Source of the DNA: a virus
Direction: 5' to 3' (one strand)
IMG/VR virus record: IMGVR_UViG_3300042879_002807
Coordinates: 1-29,655 of that record
DNA length: 29,655 bases
The notes beneath the pieces were generated by a model. That model ran no database searches and was not told the origin of the DNA. It saw nothing but the letters and a program-made list of their open reading frames with translations. Positions 15,344 to 23,910 of the stretch are shown in pieces. Position 1 is the stretch's first letter; every line of letters begins with the position of its first letter. A program made the position numbers and the translations under genes.

Positions 15344-16203
15344 TACTTACTCCACTCTTGAATAATCCAACGATCAGGTACGATATCTGAAGTATCTAGG
15401 TGAGTCATTGCAGTACCAAACCACTTCTTAGGATCTGGAGCAACTACCTTACCACGATCATTTTGCAACCATGCTCCCCACCAAGAAAACGATGAGTTTG
15501 CAATGATAGCACCAGAACAAAGACTCATCAGACACAAATCGACTTGTGGAAGAAGAGTATTTTGCATCTGTCCAGTACCATCAATAGTACGATATGCATA
15601 TCTACCATTACTTTCATTAAACAGGAAACGATCCTGTTTGAAAAATTCTTGCGACTTACACCATTCAATATCATCAGTAAAGACAAAACATGGAGTGTTT
15701 TCCGGAAATTCTTTTAACGCATCCTCAAAAAATTCAATCGGGAGGATGGGATGGTATTGTTCTCTCCCAATATTGTCACTTTGTCTAATATGCAAAAAGA
15801 TAGGATTAACGCCCAAAGAATTAATGTACTCCTTACAAGGATCAAGATAATCTTTTCTAAAAGTAAAATCCTCACGAATCTCCTCCGCAATGTGGATGAA
15901 ATATTTTTCAGTCTGGAAATATCCATCGAGACTCACATTATCGGGGCATTCTTCGAAAAACTCTGGAATAAAACAATGATCATTTTCTTGTATATATTCC
16001 CCATTTACAAATCCAATATTAGATTTCTTAACATTTGTTAGTTCAAATGTTTCAAAGAGGCCATAGTTGTCCTTATGATCATAAGTATCTGGAGGAATAC
16101 ACCAATCATATCCTCGTTTTGCAGCAATTCCTCTGAGTGATGCATACTGGAACATCTGATTTCCCAGACGACCATTACTTCCTAGTCTATTATATCCAAT
16201 CAT
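15343..16203 (-). CDS. GT11 family fucosyltransferase-like, copy 3 (altered HxRRxD)
   Basis: The third GT11 paralogue has 286 residues with GRLGNQMFQYASLRGIAAKR and AIIANSSFSWWGAWLQNDRG. The donor motif reads FLHIRQSDNI, where the second arginine of HxRRxD is replaced by glutamine. A divergent donor or acceptor specificity is possible. It overlaps the nucleotide-sugar dehydrogenase upstream by 4 nt (ATGA). All three copies share the opening G-x-x-GRLGNQMFQYA, so they probably arose by duplication within phages or were acquired as a set. Confidence 0.9.
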   Translation of the reverse strand: MIGYNRLGSNGRLGNQMFQYASLRGIAAKRGYDWCIPPDTYDHKDNYGLFETFELTNVKKSNIGFVNGEYIQENDHCFIPEFFEECPDNVSLDGYFQTEKYFIHIAEEIREDFTFRKDYLDPCKEYINSLGVNPIFLHIRQSDNIGREQYHPILPIEFFEDALKEFPENTPCFVFTDDIEWCKSQEFFKQDRFLFNESNGRYAYRTIDGTGQMQNTLLPQVDLCLMSLCSGAIIANSSFSWWGAWLQNDRGKVVAPDPKKWFGTAMTHLDTSDIVPDRWIIQEWSK

Positions 16204-17345
16204 AAATTAATTGCAATTGTTTTAATACCTTCAGGCGGTTTACCAAACTTGATTCTATCACCATAACACTCAGTTAAATTTGACTTAACTTGTTTAATAA
16301 TAGAATCAATATCATCAACATAAACAGTATAACCTTGATCAAGTAAATCTTGACATAGAATGTATTGTTGACTTTCAGTTAAAATATCAGTTCCTTTCTT
16401 ATAGGAAATATAACTAAAGTAAAATGGAAGACTTTCTTTATTCTTTTTAATAAAGTAATTCTTTAAGAACTTTGCGTGTTCGTAATTAAAATTATCTGTT
16501 GTCTCACCTAAATTATAAGTTAATCCCAATTTTTTTGCAAATGCTGCAAAGGATCTGTTATCTCTAGGCAGACATGGACCACCAAATCCATATCCATATC
16601 TGAGATATTTAGTTCCTACTCTAGAATCATTTCCAATAGCATTTAAAACGGTTTCAATTTCATCCTCCAGTCCAGCCATGGTCATGACTTCACCAACCAT
16701 GTTTGCATAACTAATCTTAGTAGTAAGATAACAATTAACCGCAAGTTTTACAAGTTCTGCAGATGTCAGAGACATGCGACTAATTTTTGGTTTAATAACT
16801 TGAATCTTCTTATACATTTCAGAAAGAAGATTCATAACTTCTTCATTCTCGCCACCAATAAGAACCATATCTGCATGAGTAAGATCCTTAATGATTGATC
16901 CCTGAGCAATAAATTCTGGATTATAAATGACGTTCACACCATAAGATTTAAGTTGTTCTTGGAATGTTTCACAATCTCCAGGATTTGTAGTACACCCAAC
17001 AACTAATGTTTTACCTTCAACATTAGGATATTCTTGGAAGTCACGAACAACACTCCAAACAGCACTCACATCATAAGATCCATCAGGAGAAGATGGGGTT
17101 GCAACAAGAGTAAAGATGATATCACACTCTGCAATCACTTTTTTATTATCAGTAGTTGCTTCAATACTTGTTGATTCTTTTAGATGTTCTGCAACATGTG
17201 GTTCTGATGTTTGAATGATTTTTTTATTGAGGTTTTCTACATAATCCTCACGAATATCAGAAACTAGGACATCATATCCCGCATTCTCCATAAGAAGTGC
17301 AAGACAGATTCCCAGTCTCCCTGCGCCGATTAGTCCAATTTTCAT
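16200..17345 (-). CDS. UDP-glucose/GDP-mannose dehydrogenase family protein
   Basis: This family oxidises a nucleotide sugar twice to the uronic acid with NAD. The 381-residue sequence shows the Rossmann GLIGAGRLGICLALLMENAG, a VATPSSPDGSYD segment, the YNPEFIAQGS stretch and the lysine region AVNCYLTTKISYAN. The catalytic cysteine is in GFGGPCLPRDNRSF. It is shorter than typical members (about 430-450), mostly in the C-terminal domain. Which nucleotide sugar it uses cannot be read. It overlaps nadE upstream and GT11 copy 3 downstream by 4 nt each. Confidence 0.88.
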   Translation of the reverse strand: MKIGLIGAGRLGICLALLMENAGYDVLVSDIREDYVENLNKKIIQTSEPHVAEHLKESTSIEATTDNKKVIAECDIIFTLVATPSSPDGSYDVSAVWSVVRDFQEYPNVEGKTLVVGCTTNPGDCETFQEQLKSYGVNVIYNPEFIAQGSIIKDLTHADMVLIGGENEEVMNLLSEMYKKIQVIKPKISRMSLTSAELVKLAVNCYLTTKISYANMVGEVMTMAGLEDEIETVLNAIGNDSRVGTKYLRYGYGFGGPCLPRDNRSFAAFAKKLGLTYNLGETTDNFNYEHAKFLKNYFIKKNKESLPFYFSYISYKKGTDILTESQQYILCQDLLDQGYTVYVDDIDSIIKQVKSNLTECYGDRIKFGKPPEGIKTIAINL

Positions 17346-18133
17346 AGTTTGAATGTAGGAATTTCTACCATTTTATGTTTGTTTTGCATGTGAAACTTCT
17401 GGAACACATTGATAGCATTGGTCTGTTCTTCATTCAAGAACAATGGATCTTCTAAAAGACCCTTTTCCATAACCCATTCCAACATTGCATAAGAAGTTCC
17501 AATCTGATCTTCATCGGTTCTACCATCATCCCAAAGGCCATCAGTGGGAGGAGCTGAAATAATTCTTTCATCCACTCCAAGATGCTCACCAAGTATCCAC
17601 ACTTCGGTCTTATAAAGATCAGCAATGGGGGCGATATCAATACCACCGTCACCATACTTGGTATAGAATCCTACACCGTAATCTTCAACTTTATTACCAG
17701 TTCCAACAACAATTCCATTAACTGTTGTAGCAATTTGATAAAGAGTTACCATACGAATTCTTGAACGAGTATTAGCTTGTGCAAGTTTATTCGTTGCAAA
17801 ATTTTCACCAATGTCATTAGAAACTGTCTGAAGAAATGAATCATAGACCGAACTCATATCAGTCTTGACAAACTTTACATTGTTAAATTTAGACTCTAAC
17901 CACTTACCGTGGTAATCAGAAAGAGACTCCTGATTCTCAAGTTGATTGATTGGCATTCCGACAACATAAGTAGGCATACCAGTCAAAGCACAAAGAGTAG
18001 AAACCACAGAGGAATCAATTCCTCCAGAGATTCCTACTACAAGACTCTTAATTTTAGGATGAGTGATGCAATAATCAGAGATCCATTTTACGATCCGATC
18101 TTCCAACTCATCATAATCTTTGATACGATTCAT
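17342..18133 (-). CDS. nadE: NH3-dependent NAD(+) synthetase
   Basis: NadE adenylates and amidates nicotinic acid adenine dinucleotide to make NAD. The 263-residue protein has the ATP-pyrophosphatase P-loop VVGISGGIDSSVVSTLCAL, the GTGNKVEDYGVGFYTKYGDG motif, IAPIADLYKTEVW, and PPTDGLWDDGRTDEDQIG. No glutaminase domain is attached, so it would use ammonia or a host glutaminase. Its location inside a glycan operon, overlapping the dehydrogenase downstream and a methyltransferase upstream by 4 nt each, suggests NAD supply for the NAD-dependent sugar enzymes. An unrecognised role in amidating a sugar acid made by the adjacent dehydrogenase is an alternative. Confidence 0.88.
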   Translation of the reverse strand: MNRIKDYDELEDRIVKWISDYCITHPKIKSLVVGISGGIDSSVVSTLCALTGMPTYVVGMPINQLENQESLSDYHGKWLESKFNNVKFVKTDMSSVYDSFLQTVSNDIGENFATNKLAQANTRSRIRMVTLYQIATTVNGIVVGTGNKVEDYGVGFYTKYGDGGIDIAPIADLYKTEVWILGEHLGVDERIISAPPTDGLWDDGRTDEDQIGTSYAMLEWVMEKGLLEDPLFLNEEQTNAINVFQKFHMQNKHKMVEIPTFKL

Positions 18134-18909
18134 GATTCCTTTACCTTGGCGAGAATTACAGTATTTTCGTAATCCTTAGATGTATTGAACTCAAAACGTT
18201 CATTCATTCTTTCGGTAAACTTATTATAGTAGAAATCATTAAAGTTGACAAGATTATAAATGATGTAAGCATACTTAGCATCAGAAATCAGTTTATCATA
18301 ATAGTTTACTTGAGTATCATAATCACACTCGGAGAGAGCATAATTACTAATAAACAAGTCAACATCTTTAACTTCTTCCACATCATCACAACTAATAAAC
18401 TTACACTTTGCATAGAGTTCAGGAAAATTTTTAAGATATTTTTCCTGAACTGCAACAGCTTCTGGAAGATCAACTAAAATATATTCATCGAAATCACATA
18501 CAACGCTCAGAGTCTTACAAAGTCCGCCATACCCGCCACCAACTTCAACTACACGACTAATGGGAGAATCTCCAAGAAGAGTCGCCATCTCAAATACATT
18601 CTTGATATATCTGATTGTAGTGGGAGAGATTTTACCCGTTTCTGAATAAGAAAACTTATCAGGAGTGCCAATACTATCGTTTTCTTTAAAAGATTCTAGA
18701 TTTTCTAGAAGAGCATCTCCAGCCATTTCCATGGCAACTTGGAGATATTCAGCACCTTGTCTTGGAGTTACATGTTCAAGAATATTCTTGTAACCCTGCA
18801 GTGATTTAAACTTGGCAAAAATTTCATCATCTTCCACTGCACTACGACAGGTTTCGAGATAATCAACTGCAATTTGTTCTTCTGCTTCCCAGCCTTTGTA
18901 AGTACTCAT
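18130..18909 (-). CDS. Putative sugar O-methyltransferase (SAM-dependent)
   Basis: This class I SAM-dependent methyltransferase has 259 residues. RVVEVGGGYGGLCKTLS is the SAM-binding motif I, and YILVDLPEAVAVQEKYL with the LFISNYALSECD stretch follow. The arrangement resembles 'putative sugar O-methyltransferases' found in surface-glycan clusters (recalled from memory). I chose the ATG at 18909 because it overlaps the upstream GT10 stop in ATGA; an in-frame TTG lies 6 nt earlier. The product is probably a methyl-capped sugar. It overlaps nadE by 4 nt. Confidence 0.8.
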   Translation of the reverse strand: MSTYKGWEAEEQIAVDYLETCRSAVEDDEIFAKFKSLQGYKNILEHVTPRQGAEYLQVAMEMAGDALLENLESFKENDSIGTPDKFSYSETGKISPTTIRYIKNVFEMATLLGDSPISRVVEVGGGYGGLCKTLSVVCDFDEYILVDLPEAVAVQEKYLKNFPELYAKCKFISCDDVEEVKDVDLFISNYALSECDYDTQVNYYDKLISDAKYAYIIYNLVNFNDFYYNKFTERMNERFEFNTSKDYENTVILAKVKES

Positions 18910-19706
18910 TTCCAATAGGTTTCGTAAAGATAATCTTCTGCCACTGGCAGATTGTTTGCACGTTCAAAGTTGTCCTTGATCGCATCCATTTTAGAATAAT
19001 ATAGTTCCTCTGTCAATGTAGAAATATCAAAGTCATCATCCAAGAATATGATTCCATCCTCGTTGAAATACTCTGTTACTCCCCTACAACCGTAAAAGAT
19101 TGGAATTGTTCCTGTTGCGAAACAATCCGTTAGTTTCTCTGTAAAGTATGTATCATAGACGGCATTCTCCACGGCAATAGAGAACATATAATCTATAATT
19201 CCTTCTTCTTTTCTGGGAAGATCACGGAACCCACGACCATAAAGATCAACTTGATCTTTAAACTTATCAACAAACTCAAGTCTCTTTCGATGACCAGGAA
19301 TCATAGACTTATTTGAAGAGATCATGGAAATAAGTTTAGTCTTGTCATAAATTTGGCGTTCTTCAATCCATGGAGCCGCATTACTTAGTGCATATTGGAA
19401 CTTCGGATATTTCTCACAAAGTTCACGATCACAACTAAAAATACCATCCACTCTAGAAGAAACAAATTCATAATTTTCTAGAATCCAATCATAAACTCCC
19501 TGAATGATTTGTTTTGATTCTAAAAGCCAGATATACTTAGGAGTTGAGGAAACATCCTGAAGTACAGCTAAAGACTTTTGATTTACATAAAGACTTACTG
19601 AACCAGATCCATCATAAACCCATTCAGTAAATTTAGAAGTATTTTTATCTGAGGTTGATGGAAGAAGAGAATCGTTACAGTAAAGATTAATTTTGAACTT
19701 GTTCAT
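18906..19706 (-). CDS. GT10 family alpha-1,3-fucosyltransferase-like
   Basis: GT10 enzymes transfer fucose from GDP-fucose in alpha-1,3/4 linkage. The 266-residue protein has the family C-terminal core: MISSNKSMIPGHRKRLEFVD, VDLYGRGF and the donor-site FSIAVENAVYDTYFTEKLTD followed by ATGTIPIFYGC. The N-terminal half is divergent. I chose the ATG at 19706, preceded by GGAGAT 4 nt upstream and 1 nt from the neighbouring stop. An in-frame TTG at 19721 is less likely. It overlaps the methyltransferase gene by 4 nt. Confidence 0.85.
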   Translation of the reverse strand: MNKFKINLYCNDSLLPSTSDKNTSKFTEWVYDGSGSVSLYVNQKSLAVLQDVSSTPKYIWLLESKQIIQGVYDWILENYEFVSSRVDGIFSCDRELCEKYPKFQYALSNAAPWIEERQIYDKTKLISMISSNKSMIPGHRKRLEFVDKFKDQVDLYGRGFRDLPRKEEGIIDYMFSIAVENAVYDTYFTEKLTDCFATGTIPIFYGCRGVTEYFNEDGIIFLDDDFDISTLTEELYYSKMDAIKDNFERANNLPVAEDYLYETYWK

Positions 19707-19707
19707 A

Positions 19708-20346
19708 TTATCTCCACACAATCATTCCACCAACATGACCATTTTCGGGAATATCAAACTTATACCCAGTACGATCCAACCATTCTCTGGCAGCTAGTCT
19801 TTCATGATGATCAAATTGAGGATCATGGCCATGCCAGTCATCGAAACGAATATACAATTTATCCCAATCACATTTATCTAAAAATTTAAGACAAGAAACA
19901 GTAGGTTCATAGATATCAACATCCACATTAACGGCAATAATTTTACCAATTCCATAATCAGATGGATCTTTTAATTCATGGACATCTTCAACATATAGAC
20001 TTACATTGGGATATGGTTCTAATTTTTTAAATACCCCAGCAATAGTGTTCGGTATGTGTGGGTAATCCGGATCTCCTACTCTAAATGCACCTTCATGCCA
20101 ACCTGCATGAGAAGGTAATGGTTTAGAAGATTCTTCTAAACCCAAAAAGTGATCATATGCAAAAACTTTACGATCTGGATTATTTTTAGCAATTTCAATA
20201 GTAGTCTGTGCAGATGCTACACCAAATTCAATAATATCACCATAATCAAGATCTTTTATTTTTTGTGCAAACTTTTCAATCGAACAAGATTCTGAGTTTG
20301 TAAACTCAGGGAAAATATTATCAATATCTATAAATTGATCAGCCAT
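19708..20346 (-). CDS. TylF/MycF-like SAM-dependent O-methyltransferase
   Basis: This family methylates sugar hydroxyls on macrolides and surface glycans. The 212-residue protein carries the SAM motif IIEFGVASAQTTIEIAK and the acidic FAYDHFLGLEE. VDVDIYEPTVSCLKFL and IRFDDWHGHD match the metal-binding and catalytic segments of the TylF family. It starts at an ATG that overlaps the epimerase end by 8 nt. It is probably one of three methyltransferases acting on the same polysaccharide. Confidence 0.82.
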   Translation of the reverse strand: MADQFIDIDNIFPEFTNSESCSIEKFAQKIKDLDYGDIIEFGVASAQTTIEIAKNNPDRKVFAYDHFLGLEESSKPLPSHAGWHEGAFRVGDPDYPHIPNTIAGVFKKLEPYPNVSLYVEDVHELKDPSDYGIGKIIAVNVDVDIYEPTVSCLKFLDKCDWDKLYIRFDDWHGHDPQFDHHERLAAREWLDRTGYKFDIPENGHVGGMIVWR

Positions 20347-21202
20347 TTGAAATCTCCCTATCTTTTTTCATAGCCTCAAACACTTTTGCGATTCCATTAT
20401 CAATAGTAGTTTTAGGTTGCCACCATTTAGTTAAATAAGTATCTGGTTTATTTCTCTTATCAAGTTGAACACCATCCTTTTCGGTTGATGGTTGAAGTTT
20501 AACATCATATCTGCCAATTAAATTAAATTGTCCCATGATCATGCTCGCAACATCAATGATTTTTGTAGAGTGGAAGCTGGTGATGTGAAGATTGTCTTCC
20601 GAAGTAAAATCATCATAATTTTCCATGATCGTTTCAAGTGCATCGCAACAATCTTCTGCGTATAAAAACTCTCGTTCTTCTTGACCATCAGTAAGCATGT
20701 CAATAACACCAGTTTCAAAACCCTTGCGGATAAAATCTGTAATTGCATGGGATTTTTCGTGATCTTTTTCAATTCCATAAACATTCCAAAACTTAACGAT
20801 CAATCCATTCAATGATTTGGTATAAAGCTCACCAACATTTTTGAGAACTCCGTATGGTGAGTAACTCATATTACTCATCTGTGATGATGCAAAAATGAAC
20901 CTCTTATTATACTTTTTAAGAAGTCCAAATGCATTGACCATCAATCGACTATTGTTATCAATGAATTGGAAAGTATGTTGATACTTTTTAAGATAACGAG
21001 AACCACCAACATCAAATGCAAGGAAAAATACAAAATCAGAATCTTGTATTGTCATCTCCAATGTTGAATTGGGAATTCTAGTCATATCCTGTTCAGGACC
21101 ATTAACAACATCAAACTCATGAACAATATGACCTTTATCCCGAAGATATTCTGTTAGGTAGGCACCGATTTGCCCACTGGAACCTAGTACTGCAATTTTC
21201 AT
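20339..21202 (-). CDS. NAD-dependent epimerase/dehydratase (extended SDR)
   Basis: The 287-residue protein opens MKIAVLGSSGQIGAYLTEYL with a glycine-rich NAD site. It has a FIFASSQMSNMSYSPYGVLK region holding the SDR tyrosine and lysine (YGVLK). The substrate sugar nucleotide is unknown. It lacks the motifs I associate with GDP-fucose synthase, so I do not assign that step to it, although a reductase or epimerase acting on the Gmd or GME products is possible. Its start overlaps the stop of the methyltransferase upstream in TGATG. Confidence 0.82.
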   Translation of the reverse strand: MKIAVLGSSGQIGAYLTEYLRDKGHIVHEFDVVNGPEQDMTRIPNSTLEMTIQDSDFVFFLAFDVGGSRYLKKYQHTFQFIDNNSRLMVNAFGLLKKYNKRFIFASSQMSNMSYSPYGVLKNVGELYTKSLNGLIVKFWNVYGIEKDHEKSHAITDFIRKGFETGVIDMLTDGQEEREFLYAEDCCDALETIMENYDDFTSEDNLHITSFHSTKIIDVASMIMGQFNLIGRYDVKLQPSTEKDGVQLDKRNKPDTYLTKWWQPKTTIDNGIAKVFEAMKKDREISNG

Positions 21203-21771
21203 CAGATAATAGTAATTTCGTGTGCATTTCCAAAGTTAACGATACCAGTTCCACTCATATGAGCAATCTCAGTAACATCAAACTTTTCTTCAGGGATTTC
21301 ATCCCACATCAACTGAATATCAGGCCAACCAGGACCAATATCATCATGAATTAAAATACCTTTCCACTCTTTCTCACGAAGCCAATCCATCATGACTCGT
21401 TCTTGAGCTCCATCATGAGGATCTACATCAATCATAACGATAGGAATATTATCCCAATCAAGAGTTTCATCTTCCATGAAATCTTGAATTTTCCAGGTAA
21501 TGTTTTCTTTTTTAATTGAACTTGCGCCCTGTTCTACAAGATCATAACTAATTACTTGATTAGTCGGATTATAAGAAAGAGCGAGAGCGGATCCACCAGT
21601 ACGAGTACCAATATCAAGAATAGTGGCTTTATTAAAGAAAGTGGAGAGGTAAGCATAAAGTCTATACTCACTTTGGCCTGCAGGAAGCCAGTCATTTTGA
21701 TTGAGAGACATATCTCTCAGATGACCAACATCTAAATCTTTTACGTGTTCTTTAACAATTTCAATTTTCAT
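21202..21771 (-). CDS. SAM-dependent methyltransferase-like protein
   Basis: The 189-residue protein has a class I methyltransferase core: TILDIGTRTGGSALALSYN (motif I), ISYDLVEQGASS, PIVMIDVDPHDG and a GILIHDDIGPGWPD segment. The HDD resembles the metal site of small-molecule O-methyltransferases and cephalosporin-hydroxylase-like proteins. Substrate unknown. I chose the ATG at 21771, overlapping the GME end by 11 nt, because an in-frame extension upstream (to 21855) lies wholly inside the GME gene. Only a weak AAAAGAAT ribosome site is present. Confidence 0.75.
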   Translation of the reverse strand: MKIEIVKEHVKDLDVGHLRDMSLNQNDWLPAGQSEYRLYAYLSTFFNKATILDIGTRTGGSALALSYNPTNQVISYDLVEQGASSIKKENITWKIQDFMEDETLDWDNIPIVMIDVDPHDGAQERVMMDWLREKEWKGILIHDDIGPGWPDIQLMWDEIPEEKFDVTEIAHMSGTGIVNFGNAHEITII

Positions 21772-22822
21772 TATTCTTTTTAGCAATTTGTTCAGAAATC
21801 CAGGTATATGTCTTACGAATACCTTCTTCAAGAGTCTGGGAATAATCCCAACCAAGTTCTTTACGAACTACATCATTGTTGGAGTTACGTCCACGAACAC
21901 CAAGAGGAGCATCAAGAATGTGTTGTTTTTTTACATTCTTACCAGAAACTTTAGCAGTTGTTTCAACTAGTTGATTGATAGTAACCATTTCTTCAGATCC
22001 AATATTAACTGGTCCAATAAAATTGCTGTTCATCATACGACGAGTTGCTTCAATACACTCATCGATATAGAGGAATGAACGAGTTTGTTTACCATCACCC
22101 CACACCTCAATAGTTCCACCCTCTTTCGGTAAGTATGCTACTTTACGACAGATTGCTGCTGGTGCCTTCTCGCGTCCACCTTCCCATGTTCCTTCGGGGC
22201 CAAAGATATTATGGTAACGAGATACACGAACAGGTATACCGTAATTCCTATGATATGCAAAGTATAGTCTTTCGGAAAAAAGTTTTTCCCAACCATACTC
22301 CGAATCTGGGTTAGCGGGGTAAGCAGATTCTTCACGGCAATCGGGATTATCGGGATCTAATTGATTATGTTCTGGATACATGCAAGCAGATCCAGAGTAG
22401 AAAATTTTAGTTCTAATTGTACCAATTCTTTCATTCATCTGACGTTGCATTTCAAGAACATTCAGATTAATGGTGACCGAGTTGTGCATAATATCTGCAT
22501 CGTTCTCGCCAGTGAAAACAAATCCTGCTCCACCCATATCAGCAGCAAACTGATAAATTTCATCAAAAGGTTGAATATAACGATAGGGTACAGAATTGTA
22601 AAAATTACCCCTATCTCCTTTGTATTCAAGGACACGACTGACAAAATTTACATCACGAAGATCTCCGATAACAAATTCGTTTGCTTCGTGTTTGGAGAAC
22701 TCTGGATACTTAAGGTCTACACCACGAACCCAGTATCCTTCGGAACGCAATCTACGAACCATGTGACTTCCAATAAAACCGCCGGCACCAAGTACAAGTG
22801 CCTTCTTAATATATTGACTCAT
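21761..22822 (-). CDS. GDP-mannose 3,5-epimerase-like (plant GME type)
   Basis: GME converts GDP-D-mannose to GDP-L-galactose (and GDP-L-gulose). The 353-residue protein has the NAD site VLGAGGFIGSHMVRRL, an AADMGGAGFVF segment, and SGSACMYPEHNQL. The catalytic YGWEK is followed by SRYHNIFGPEGTWEGGREKA, GDGKQTRSFLYIDECIEATR and GVRGRNSNNDVVRKELGW. These closely parallel plant GME as I remember it. It is the first gene of the 13-gene glycan operon; a candidate promoter lies about 35 nt upstream in the end of the preceding gene. GDP-L-galactose could serve as a donor for the variant GT11 copies. Confidence 0.88.
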   Translation of the reverse strand: MSQYIKKALVLGAGGFIGSHMVRRLRSEGYWVRGVDLKYPEFSKHEANEFVIGDLRDVNFVSRVLEYKGDRGNFYNSVPYRYIQPFDEIYQFAADMGGAGFVFTGENDADIMHNSVTINLNVLEMQRQMNERIGTIRTKIFYSGSACMYPEHNQLDPDNPDCREESAYPANPDSEYGWEKLFSERLYFAYHRNYGIPVRVSRYHNIFGPEGTWEGGREKAPAAICRKVAYLPKEGGTIEVWGDGKQTRSFLYIDECIEATRRMMNSNFIGPVNIGSEEMVTINQLVETTAKVSGKNVKKQHILDAPLGVRGRNSNNDVVRKELGWDYSQTLEEGIRKTYTWISEQIAKKNNEN

Positions 22823-22856
22823 ATTTTGATCAAAAATAATAATCTCAATAGTATAT

Positions 22857-22885
22857 ATTCTAGTTCAAAATATCTATTTTTGCAA
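22857..22885 (-). promoter_or_regulatory. Candidate promoter of the 13-gene glycan operon
   Basis: TTGCAA (22885-22880) and TAGAAT (22862-22857) are 17 bp apart on the minus strand, overlapping the stop of the two-domain oxygenase gene and ending 34 nt before the GME start. The -35 differs from consensus at two positions and the -10 at one. Confidence 0.4.
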
Positions 22886-23903
22886 CCTTTAATTCAATAA
22901 TAGAATTAAAATCTAATGTTGTAATATTTGTTGGATCAGTAAAAGCTTTTATTGCTAAAGAAAATCTATCCGATTTTGTAAATGGAGTTAAAGGTAAAAC
23001 CTTATGTTCTATTTCAGAATCAAATACAACTATCCTGCCAGGAACAAAATCTACTATTTTATTAACGGATGTATTAATATCATCATAAAGTTTTAGTTCA
23101 CCACCCCAAGTTTCATCCCAATACTTATTACAAAAAATTAAAATAGTAACAGATCCTGGTAAAAAAGAATCCGTATGTCTATTTACATATGAAATCTGGG
23201 AATAGTGATTAATATAAAACTCCCTTAAGTATAAAGTAACTCCAATTTCATTTACAATTTCCTGTATGGATGGTATAATTAAAGTATTTTCAAATTCTTT
23301 TTTGGATAAATGACACACTAATCTATTATCTCTTTCTGTAGATAACATGTCACTAATTTGTTGAAATTTATAATTAGATTGTAGGCAATAAGTGTGCAAA
23401 TAATTTAATTGCGATCTACTAAGTTTGCCATCAAATACATATAAATTATTTTTACAAGGTTCTAAAGACATATTTAAATTATAATAGTATTTTAATCTCT
23501 GTTGTATTGTTTTTAAATGTTTGAAACTAATATCATCCAATTCATTAATTTGTTCCAATAAATTTGCATACTCTATAATATACAAATCTTTTTGCATTTT
23601 TGATTCAAATTTATGTGATAATATATTTTCAATTCTATTATCAATTTTAGAATAAAAATATACAAGATTTTCGGCATCATTGCCTATTATTTTTTTAATA
23701 TGATCTCTATCTATATTACTATCAAACTCAAAATAACAAGTACCATATATTGCGTGATATAATCCAGCATCAATTAAATATTGATGTTCTGAAAAATATT
23801 GTTGTATTATTTTAGATGTATTATACAAATGTTCAAAAAAAGTTTTATTCCCATGTTGAACATTTTTTGTTTTATCGAAAACGAATTTAAGTTTTTTATT
23901 CAT
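22860..23903 (-). CDS. Two-domain protein: DUF6817-like HD-type domain plus 2OG-Fe(II) oxygenase
   Basis: The 347-residue protein appears to join two domains. Residues about 15-110 carry an HD-like pattern, QHGNKTFFEHLYNTS and DAGLYHAIYGT (H17, H25, H50), which resembles the DUF6817 family as I recall it. Residues about 150-325 form a prolyl-4-hydroxylase-like 2OG-Fe(II) oxygenase: H243 and D245 in NRHTDSF, WGGELKLYDD, then H300 in SEIEHKVLPL and R313 for 2-oxoglutarate. Substrate unknown. The gene is strongly AT-rich, has no ribosome site, and its ATG lies about 8 nt after a terminator T-run, which suggests a recent insertion. It precedes the glycan operon. Confidence 0.75.
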   Translation of the reverse strand: MNKKLKFVFDKTKNVQHGNKTFFEHLYNTSKIIQQYFSEHQYLIDAGLYHAIYGTCYFEFDSNIDRDHIKKIIGNDAENLVYFYSKIDNRIENILSHKFESKMQKDLYIIEYANLLEQINELDDISFKHLKTIQQRLKYYYNLNMSLEPCKNNLYVFDGKLSRSQLNYLHTYCLQSNYKFQQISDMLSTERDNRLVCHLSKKEFENTLIIPSIQEIVNEIGVTLYLREFYINHYSQISYVNRHTDSFLPGSVTILIFCNKYWDETWGGELKLYDDINTSVNKIVDFVPGRIVVFDSEIEHKVLPLTPFTKSDRFSLAIKAFTDPTNITTLDFNSIIELKVAKIDILN

Positions 23904-23910
23904 TTTTATT

